A stretch of DNA of 21,284 nt from Chrysochromulina parva (taxonomy: Eukaryota > Haptophyta > Prymnesiales > Chrysochromulinaceae), in contig PJAB01000750.1 of NCBI GenBank assembly GCA_002887195.1, forward strand, positions 1-21,284, in the 5' to 3' direction. Below are positions 8,635 through 16,532 of this stretch, piece by piece. The notes beneath the pieces are model-generated. The model ran no database searches and was not told where the DNA came from. It worked only from the letters and a program-made list of their open reading frames with translations. The position numbers and the translations under genes are program-made. How positions within the stretch are numbered: the stretch's first letter is position 1; every line of letters starts with the position of its first letter.

Positions 8635-9408
8635 ATGAACGGAGTCACGAACGAGCTCCTGGAGCGCCTCATCGCCATACGCCGCGCGCAGCTGCTCAAG
8701 GAGGTCGACTTCGTCGCGCGCGCCTCCCTCGGCCAGCCTCGTGACGCGACGACGTCCTCGGGGGCCCCACAGCCACGGGTAGCGCCCAGTGCGCCCGCGC
8801 TGCCCGCGCGGCCTCGCCAGCAGCAGCGCGGGCCTTCGGGCTCATCTGGCACCAACAAGCGCCCGCGAGACTCCGCGCCCACCGACGCAGCTGCCAAGCG
8901 CCCGGTGCCGCCGGTCCCGCCCCCGGCCAACGTGGAGGAGTCACCTTTGCTGACTGGGCTCGCCCTGGATTCGTGCCTGGCGATGCTGGACACGCCCGAT
9001 CTTTTTGGGATGTTCCTCGCGGACTCCGCCCCCGATGCTTACATGGCGCCCCCGCGCGACGATCAGCCTCAAGGTCAGTATGGCCAGCAGCCGTCGGAGC
9101 AGACGTCAGAGGACGATGACAGCTCAAACCTATGCACCTCGCCGGTGCCAAGGAACGCGGACGGCCCCTTCGGCCTCAGCTCGCCCACGCCCGAGCGCAA
9201 ACACCCTGGCGAGATGCCCGGCGAGATCGGCGAGATGCCCCCCTCCCAGCCCACTTTGGACATGAACGACATGGACGAGGGCTCCGCGGCGGCCGCCCGC
9301 CACAAACCATTAGCCAACAAGCTGTCCGCGGGCCCCTCGGGTGCTCACCACGGCGCGACGAGCTTCTCGTGCATCGACGTGCTCGAGCTCGAGTCGGCGC
9401 TCGATTGA
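8635..9408 (+). CDS. Uncharacterised Pro/Ser-rich protein (257 aa)
   Basis: First ATG of a 5' open frame, opening MNGVTNELLERLIAIRRAQ, a predicted helix of about 30 residues. Then come a Pro/Ala/Gln-rich, basic segment with TNKRPRD (possible nuclear signal), a short hydrophobic/acidic block LLTGLALDSCLAML...DLFGMFLADS (about 105-130) and an acidic Ser/Pro-rich tail. This looks like a mostly disordered nuclear or regulatory protein, but I do not recognise the family. The reading frame reopens after the TGA with a repeated ELEAALD, so the real 3' end may involve a short intron and a longer C-terminus. It is divergent from the aromatic gene. Confidence 0.5.
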   Translation: MNGVTNELLERLIAIRRAQLLKEVDFVARASLGQPRDATTSSGAPQPRVAPSAPALPARPRQQQRGPSGSSGTNKRPRDSAPTDAAAKRPVPPVPPPANVEESPLLTGLALDSCLAMLDTPDLFGMFLADSAPDAYMAPPRDDQPQGQYGQQPSEQTSEDDDSSNLCTSPVPRNADGPFGLSSPTPERKHPGEMPGEIGEMPPSQPTLDMNDMDEGSAAAARHKPLANKLSAGPSGAHHGATSFSCIDVLELESALD

Positions 9409-9470
9409 GGCGATGTGGTGAGCACCTCGATGCGCTGTGGTGAGCACTTCGAGCTCGAGGCGGCGCTCGA
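9384..9470 (+). repeat. 66-bp tandem duplication spanning the stop codon of the 8635 gene
   Basis: cgagctcgag at 9384-9393 recurs at 9450-9459, followed in both places by (t/g)cggcgctcga. The spacer also doubles tgtggtgagcac. The spacing is 22 codons, in frame, with the TGA inside. This matches the exon-copy pattern of the introns, so 9382 to about 9459 could be an intron bypassing the stop; I cannot fix the splice sites. Confidence 0.5.
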
Positions 9471-10097
9471 CGGAGGCGGCCCCTCGCAGGCGCCACGCCG
9501 AGCCGCCAGCCAGCCGCCTCGCGACCCCCCTCGCAGGCCCGGAACACCTCCTTCTCCCCCCCCCGACTCCCCGATCGACTTTTCCGGTCGCGGGTGGGGG
9601 ATGGATTGCGAGCTATTGCTGCGAGAGGGCGTGTGCCTCTGTGCCAGCCACCCTATTATCCACGGCCGGGTTGGGCAAGGGCGTGTGCCAGCCACCCTAT
9701 TATCCACGCGCCGGGTTGGACATGCCGGGTAGGGCATGCCGTGCGCATCCGATCGACCGGTAACGAGAGACGCTGGCGACTCCTTGCATCCCATTCCCAT
9801 GCATGCCGGTGCGCCGCCCTCACCTACTATATACACTATATACACGCATGGCAATATGTTATGACGCGTGCTGCAACGCGCGCGCGAGGCCTGTGTGAAT
9901 CCTGGAGATGTGGAGGTGTATCGTGTCAATCGAAACAATCACTACATCTTCACCGGGGGGCACCGGGACACACTCGAGACAGACAAACGCGGTACGGTAC
10001 ATGTTGATGTTGATGACGTGATGACGCGTTCGCGGCCCTTTGTCACCAGAGAAGTGCTCGAGCGTGAGAAGTCTTCCATTGGCAAGACCTGCGCGCC
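9409..10097 (+). other. Region between the 8635 gene and the HAT gene, with repeats and TATA-like tracts
   Basis: It opens with the tandem duplication above and a Pro-rich frame of doubtful coding status to 9732. A 24-bp direct repeat, gtgccagccaccctattatc plus cacg, is at 9641-9664 and 9685-9708 (44-bp period). The lower-GC part from about 9740 probably holds the HAT promoter. No RNA gene is seen. Confidence 0.5.
9827..9844 (+). promoter_or_regulatory. TATA-like tract upstream of the HAT gene
   Basis: ctatataca stands twice in tandem, about 255 bp before the HAT start codon, in one of the most AT-rich stretches of the window. Its role as a core promoter is inference. Confidence 0.35.
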
Positions 10098-13000
10098 ATG
10101 CGGAAACGCAAGCAGGAGGCGACGGCTGAGGCGACGGCTGAGACGGCGGCCGAGGAAGCGGCCGAGGCCGCGGCCGAGGCGGCGCGGCCAAAGCGGCAGA
10201 TCAAGCAGAAACCCGCGTACGTCATGGAGCGCATGGTGTTCTCCCAGCGGATACCCAAGAATAAGCCGCAGAAGCCGCAGAAGCCAAAGGACGGCGCCGA
10301 GAAGCCGGCCTTCCCGAGGCGCAACAATCAGTATACCGTCGGTCGCAATCTGGGCGAGGCCTCCTACGGTCGCGGCGGCGGTGGAGGCGGCCGCGGCGCC
10401 GGCCGCGGTGGTGGTGGCCGCGGGCGCGTCCGTGGCGGTGCCGGCGCCGGCGCCGGCGCGGGCAGCCAGCCGGACGCCTCCGAGCCGCTGCTTCGTGGCT
10501 CGAAGGCGGCTGAGGAGTGGGGCTGGAAGAACAAGCTGCCGGATGGGCGTCCGCTATGCCCGCTCTACTACGGCTGCCCGGAGCCCAGCGAGTACTTTTG
10601 CTGCGAGCGCCACCGGCTGCTGTGGCAGGGCGGCACGCTGCTCATGACGCGCATGCCCGAGGAGTGGAAGCGCTCAGCGCCCGATCCCGAGTGGGTGCTG
10701 AATAGCAAGCGCGGTGCGTCGACGCGATCGGAGGATGGGAGCAGCGAGGCGACCAGCGCGCGCGGCAGTGCGGTGGCGCAGTCGCAGCCGGCAGCGCGCC
10801 GCGGCACCAAAGCGCTCGCGTCGTGGGTGCGCGAGGGCCACGGCGAGGGCGAGGAGGAGGGCGAGGAGGAGGGCGACGAGGGCGAGGAGGGCAGTGAGGA
10901 GGAGGGCGAGGACGAGGAGGGTGAGGAGGGTGAGGAGGGCGAGGAGGGCGAGGAGGGCGACGACGGAGAGGAGGGCGAGGACGACGAGCAGGACGACGAG
11001 GACGACGAGGACCATGGCGCCGTAGTGAGCGCCGAAGAGGCGGGCGAGGAGGGCGGAGAGGAGGACGAGGAGGACGAGGAGGACGAGGACGAGGAGGACG
11101 AGGACGACGCGGTTGTGGAGGACGAGGAGGAGGACGAGGAGGAGGCGATGGATGCCAAATTAGGGACGATGGATGCCAAATTAGGGACGATGGATGCGAG
11201 CGCGTTCGAGGCTTCCGAGACGCTCATCGTGCACGTGTGTGATGAGGAGAGCGAGCTGAAGGCGAACGGTGTCTCGCCTGTCGCCTCCGGCCCGGCCTCC
11301 GGGCCCGGCTCTGGTCCCGCCTCCGAGATACACGCCGAGATACACGCCTCCGGGCCCGGCTCTGGTCCCGCCTCCGAGATACACGCCGAGATACACGCCT
11401 CCGGGCCCGGCTCTGGTCCCGCCTCGCTCACCCGCGGCGGCTCGGGGATCGGATTTCTCTCCGACGGGATGGAGGACGGTGTGAATGTGAATGCGACGGA
11501 GCCAATGGCGGTGGAGGCGTCCGGATTTGGATCCGCGCCGGTTGCCATATTAGGGAGGTCTGCGCCGGCTGCCGCGCCCAGGGCGGCGCCGGCGCCATCC
11601 GCAGAGCAGAGAGCAGGAGCAGCAGCAGGAGCAGTAGCAGCAGGAGCAGTAGCAGCAGCAGCAGCAGCAGCAGCATCCGGAGCAGCGGAGGCAGCGTCGT
11701 CGCCGCTGCTGCCGAGAGCTCCCGCTGCGAACGGTCCTGCTGCGGCGGCGGCTACTGCCTCCGCTACTCACGCGCCTTCGGCAGCTGCCATCTGGACGGC
11801 GGCGCCCGGCACGACGCCCGGCTCGAGCGCCGTCACGAGCGCCACTGCCGCCGTCGCCACGGGCAGCGCGCCGACTGACGCCATGCCCCCAGGGACGCAC
11901 CCGGCGTGTATCTCGGCGTGTATCTCGGCGAGTAGCGAGCCTCCGACCGACGCCATGCCTGCGCCGCTGCCCGGTGCCGATCCCAACGCGCTCGAGACAG
12001 CGCGCGTTGCATTGATCAAGGACTTGCCTAATCTGGTCGAGCCCGAGCCGCACGTGCGTGCACAGAAGCTGCTGATGGAGCGAGCCGACTGCTTACTCTG
12101 TCGCTCCGCCGCCACGCTCGCCCGTGTCGCCGCCCATTCGCATGCACCTCCCTTTTCGGCGCCCGTCGACCTCGACGTCTTCCCGGACTACTTGAGTCGA
12201 GTCCAACGGCCGATGGACCTCCGTGCGCAGCTGATTACCTCTGATTGCCTCTGATTGCCTCTGATTGCCCTTCGGATGGGCCCTGAGTGCCTCTGAGTGC
12301 CTCCCTCATCAGGCACCGTCGCTGAGAAGCTCGCTGATGGCCTTTGCTTGCCTCTGATTGCCTCTGAGTGCCTCCCTCATCAGGCACCGTCGCTGAGAAG
12401 CTCGCCAGGGGTCTCTACCTCTTCGGCGTCGCTGGCAACGCTCCGAATGGCGCCGTGCTCATGCGCGCCGACGTGCAGCGCGTCTGGGCCAACTGCCGCG
12501 CCTATAACCCGCCACGCGCGGGCATCGTGCGCTTGCTCGTCGACCTCGAAGCGGAATTCGAGGCCGCGTGGTCGCAATGGGTGGCGCGGCGGGCGGATGG
12601 CTGGCAATCCTGGCTGCGCGCGTCGGCGGCGGCGCTGGTGCCGCTGCCCATCGGTGGCAAGCTGCCACCCATTTGCCGGATGCCGCTGCCGCAGCGCATC
12701 CAGAAGCGCTCGCCACAGCGCTCGTTCCAGCCGCCGCCACCGCCGCCTCTATCTCCCGAGGAGATCGCGGCCTTATCGTTTGACGAGCGGCAGGCGATGC
12801 TTGAGAGGTCGCTGCCAAATCGCGCTCCGCCGCCGCCGGGCTGGTCGGCCGAGGACGTGGGCGGCTGCCCTTGGCACCTTCGCGAGGCGTACGCGACGCC
12901 GGCGGCGCTCGCGGCGCGTGCAGCGGCGGAGGCCTTGATGATGCGCGTCATCTCGGAGACTCGCCAGATGAAGGAGCAGGCGATGGAGCTCGCCGAGGCG

Positions 13001-14696
13001 GCCGCGAGCGGCATGCGCATCGTGACGGCGGCGGTGGGGCGGCGCGTCGTCTGCCGGACTCGTCGGTGGGGATTCGGTCACGGACAGCACGGTGGAGGAG
13101 AGGGGCGCGAGGTGCATGGGGTCTACCAGGTCGATGGGCGCGTGCTCGAGGACGAGACGAAACGCGCCGTCTCGGTCACCGACTTCGTGGCGTTCGCGGG
13201 CTGGAGTGGGAGCGGCACACGGCCGCTTCGCAAGATCCGGCTCGAGCGCAACGGCACGGGCGCGGACGAGGCGGAGGAGGGTGAGCTCTCTCTGGAGAAG
13301 CTGTTACAGATGCACGGGGCGATGGATGTGACGGCGCGCGCGGCGAATGCGCAGGCCGACCCGCACTGCACCCTCTGCGGGGGTGGCGAGTCGGAGCCCG
13401 GCAATGAGATCCTCTTGTGCGACGGCTGGCGCTGTGTGGGCTGCTACCACCAAAAGTGCTGCGTCCCGCCCGTCGAGGCGGTGCCTGAGGGCTCATGGCT
13501 CTGCTCGACGTGCGTGATTGCAATTGATAGCGCTTGATTGCGATTGATTGCTCGACGTGCGTCCTCGGATGGCGATTGATTGCAATGGATTGATACTGAT
13601 TCATTTGGATTGCTATTGATTGCTCGACGTGCGTCCTTGGACGGAGCTTGATGGCGCGTGATTGCAATTGATGGCGCTTGATTTTGCTGGATGGCGCTGG
13701 ATGGCGCTTGATTGCGCTTGATGGCGGCTGAGTACACCCAATTGCCTCCCTCATCAGTTGCGTCTCGAATGGCAACATCGTCGATCCTGAGGTTGAGGAG
13801 GATGAGCGACGGGCCGTCGAGTGCGCGGGGGGCGAAGAGTCGATGGTCGTGCTGCGCAACGACGGGCTCGGCCTGCAGGTGCGCCGAATGCCCCCTGATT
13901 GCGCTTGATTGTACTTGATTGCGCTCGGCCTGCAGGTGCGCCTAATGCCTCTTGAGCGCCTCTCTGATGACCCTCTGATGACCCTCTGATGACCCTCTGA
14001 TGACCCTCTGATGACCCTCTGATGACCCTCTGATGACCTCCTCAACCACCCTGTACCAAACCCGTCCCAAACCCGCAGGACCTCGCCCTGCTCAACGAGG
14101 TGGTCGACGTGATCGACTCATCCCTCCCCCTCATCGGACGCACGAACGCCGCCAAGCTCGTCTTCGCACCCGACCATCAATCTCTCGTGCTGCTGCGCTC
14201 GACCGCATCGGCCCGGCGCGTGCTCGGCGCCATCGTCCTCAAACCCCACTGCGTGCGAGGATTCCTCGAGGTCGCCTTCTGTGTCGTCCGGAAGGAGGAG
14301 CAGCGTAACGGCATTGGCTCTCGCCTGCTCGACAGGCTCAAGGCGCATGCCATCTCCCTCGGCGTCCTCCATCTGCTCACGTACGCTGACGACTCCGCCA
14401 CCGGCTTCTTCGAGCGGCACGGTTTCGAGATCGAGCCGGCGTACGGCATGGTCATCAACCGTTTCCACTGGGGCGTCGCGCACTACATCGGCTCACAATT
14501 ACGCCAATGCGTCCTCGATCCAGACGGCGTGACACTCTACAGTGCCGAGTACGGGCGCCTCGTCCCCGTCAACGGCCGACGCCTCTTTGCCGCAAAGGGC
14601 TGTGGGGGCGCCGCCGCCGCTGGCACCGCCGCTGGCACCGCCGCCGCTGGCACCGCCGCCGCTGGCGCCGCCGCCGCTGGAGCTGCCGCTCATTAG
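10098..14696 (+). CDS. Bromodomain, PHD finger and GCN5-type histone acetyltransferase protein (4 exons, 1329 aa)
   Basis: Exons: 10098-12222, 12384-13509, 13758-13878 and 14079-14696, 1330 codons in frame; an in-frame TGA precedes the ATG. Order: basic Ala/Glu N-terminus; Gly/Arg-rich segment (about 90-125); Cys/His cluster CPLYYGCPEP...FCCERH (about 155-172), possibly zinc-binding; Glu/Asp/Gly tract (about 250-350); Ala-rich linker; bromodomain (about 690-775, PMDLRTVAEKL made across intron 1, then NCRAYNPP); PHD finger (about 1034-1086, CTLCGGG...WLCSTC); GCN5-type HAT (about 1115-1270) with the general-base Glu in FLEVAFC (1188), acetyl-CoA loop QRNGIG (1199-1204) and LTYADD; poly-Ala tail. 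The protein would read acetylated and methylated histones and acetylate histones. Known GCN5 proteins end in a bromodomain; here the order is that of CBP/p300. Confidence 0.92.
11301..11425 (+). repeat. 51-bp in-frame tandem repeat in HAT exon 1
   Basis: About 2.4 copies, starting at 11301, 11352 and 11403, encode the 17-residue unit GPGSGPASEIHAEIHAS. A 26-bp core at 11323-11348 occurs inverted at 11903-11928, where it is read as ACISACIS. A smaller in-frame repeat, atggatgccaaattagggac, stands just upstream at 11148-11190. Confidence 0.85.
12223..12383 (+). repeat. HAT intron 1: 71-bp tandem copy of the acceptor and exon 2 start
   Basis: The donor is GTGCGCAG after ATGGACCTCC; the acceptor is CCTCCCTCATCAG before GCACCGTCGCTG. 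A 44-bp block holding acceptor and exon 2 start is at 12291-12334 and again at 12362-12405. Only the second acceptor keeps the bromodomain frame; the first (exon at 12313) leads out of frame. Repeated CTCTGATTGC units lie at 12238-12300 and 12350-12370. Confidence 0.9.
13510..13757 (+). repeat. HAT intron 2: copies of the exon 2 end in a TTGATTG repeat field
   Basis: The donor GTGCGTG splits the PHD codon; the acceptor is GCCTCCCTCATCAG before TTGCGTC, giving WLCSTCVSNGNIVD. The exon 2 end with donor, tgctcgacgtgcgt (13502-13515), recurs at 13549-13562 and 13621-13634. The remainder is variants of GCGCTTGATTGC. Confidence 0.88.
13879..14078 (+). repeat. HAT intron 3: 57-bp exon-edge duplication plus 11-bp repeats
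   Basis: The frame requires donor GTGCGCC after CTGCAG and acceptor AACCCGCAG before GACCTCGCC, joining VVLRNDGLGLQ to DLALLNEVV in the HAT fold. The 20-bp gctcggcctgcaggtgcgcc at 13866-13885 recurs at 13923-13942. About seven units of CTCTGATGACC fill 13965-14040. Using the acceptor at 13935 would truncate the protein at a stop. Confidence 0.88.
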
Positions 14697-16532
14697 GAAA
14701 TCTATGGTCGCGTTCGGGAGCACGCACCTGCGTCCGAGGAGCGTGGGCGGTGTCAACATGATCCGGGTGTCGTCAAGGAGATCTTGAAAGAGGCTCTGTG
14801 TGCTGTGAGGAGTGTGTGTGAGGAGGCCTGGAGTTGTCAACTCGACCCGGGTCACGGTTTAGGTGGGGTCCGAGATGTCGGCGGACGGCGCGACGGTCGC
14901 CGCGGCTCGCGCGCTCGGCGGCGGCCGGGGCGCTCTCTCTGACTCGTCTGTGGTGCCCCTCGCGCGCGGTGTTGCCCGAGCGGCCCACCTCGCTGCCCGC
15001 TCTCAGGCGCTGTGCGGGGCCGCGGCGAACGAAAAACACACTTCAGTTCAACCGTCAAGAGGTTCACACGTGAGTCTCAGTCTGTGCATGGGGCGCGCTC
15101 CTCGTACCTCGAGCGGCGCGGCGCGCGCGCAGGCCGCAGCCTCCGCTGCGGCCTGCGCGCTCGCTGTATGCGGCCGTGGTCCTCGGTTCTCGTCACTCTC
15201 TCGACGGGGATCGCGTTTTCATTTGAATCCACGCGGCTTGCGCTTGGGACAATTCTTTAATAAAGACGAGTCACACGAGACCGCCTTGGGACGGGGCGAC
15301 GGGCCACGTTCACCGCCGTGGGCCGTGCCTCGCCCTCGGTGACCTTATTTCATACCCTACCAATTTCGCCCAGCGCGCCGCCGGCCGCCGTAATCCGAAA
15401 CGATTCGGCATGTAAATTGGTAGGGGAAAGGCTTAGGACCGAAAGGGTCACCCAATATGATGTTGATGACGCGGATCAGGCGACGGATTTCTTCATAAGA
15501 TTCTTTTCGGGAAAAACTCACATTAGACATTTGTACTCCCTCCTGCTTCCGATCATGCGGGAGCGTGGGCCGAGGTTTTGGGCCGGGCGTCGGGGTCCGT
15601 CAGGGGTGCAGGCGAAAAGGAGTGCGTAGAGATGAGCATAGAGTAATAGGGACAGCAGCATTCAGTAAGCACGGTTATTCCTTGACGCTAATCGGTGGTA
15701 ATCGCTATCCTGCTGTATAGATTATCTGAATCTGTCACACACAGTCGACCGTGTGGAGGCCACAGCATCGACATAGCGGAGTTCACAGCCGAGCCGGTTG
15801 AAGGTTATTGTTTACCGCTCACCGCACAGCACCTCATCGCACGCACTGACCTCTCTGACCGCAAAACCTCCAGTGAAATAAAGAAACACCAACGCAGCAT
15901 AAAATGCATAATTCGCATTCCGACACGAAATTTAGCGCGCGGAGCTTCGTGACGGCGGTTGCTTTGCAACAAAACGTGCGGCCCAGTCCATGGCAGTTTG
16001 CTTAGCGAGCGTCTCCGTGCGCTGAGCCTTGTGGATGCGGCACGCGCTTGCCAGGTAGAGGCGTGCGCAGAACCGTTGTGCGGATCCCCCGATTCCGCCA
16101 TGTACCACGTCGAGTGCAACCGTGACATGTTCGCGGAGCAGCCTTCGATGCCTTGGACGTTGGCGCTTTGTTGGTGCGAGTGGACCGGCATCTACTTTGG
16201 TAGGTGCTGCTTGCTCGCGTCGCGAGACGGGTTCGCGTCCACAGCTCCACTCTTGCTTGCACACAATTTCTGTTTCACCCTCGTGGCACTCACAACTAGA
16301 AACTAGAAACTTGTTGCACCTCGATTGCATGCCGGTCTCGAAGCACGAAGTCCTGACGAAACCAATGTGTCTTGTGTCTCGTGGCATCCTCTTGGTGTTT
16401 TGTATAAAGCACGCACAGCTGCACACACACGCGTGATTACGTGAGAGGTGACGAGACCCATATCGCCCAAAATTACGCTTTAGCTTTCTACATGAAGGCA
16501 ATGTGGAGGGTCATCATTCTGTAGTGGCATCG
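14697..16532. other. Intergenic region between convergent genes, no supported coding sequence
   Basis: Base composition drops from GC-rich (to about 15250) to much more balanced (15340-16530). AATAAA hexamers at 15259-15264 and 15877-15882 could serve the HAT transcript. Several frames are open (for example + 14863-15342, + 15318-15629, - 15932-16501) but they overlap, mostly lack a proper ATG and show no motif I know. A gene of an unknown family, or a decayed element, cannot be excluded. Confidence 0.5.
15338..15452. repeat. Nested inverted repeat, possible structured RNA or element remnant
   Basis: Three nested arms share one centre: GGTGACC/GGTCACC (15338-15344, 15446-15452), CCCTACCAATTT/AAATTGGTAGGG (15355-15366, 15414-15425) and CCGAA/TTCGG (15395-15399, 15404-15408). 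It might be a regulatory hairpin, a non-coding RNA or transposon debris. Confidence 0.45.

Noticed and set aside
10568..11548. Long Ser-rich minus-strand frame opposite the HAT acidic tract
   Set aside because: It is the antisense reading of Glu/Asp codon repeats; the plus frame joins recognised domains and this one has none.
14863..15342. Plus-strand frame of 159 codons after the HAT gene
   Set aside because: Ala/Arg/Ser-rich composition typical of GC-rich non-coding DNA, with no motif; more likely 3' UTR or intergenic.
15932..16501. Minus-strand frame of 189 codons
   Set aside because: No ATG at its start, overlaps an equally long plus frame, and contains no motif I recognise; left as unassigned.
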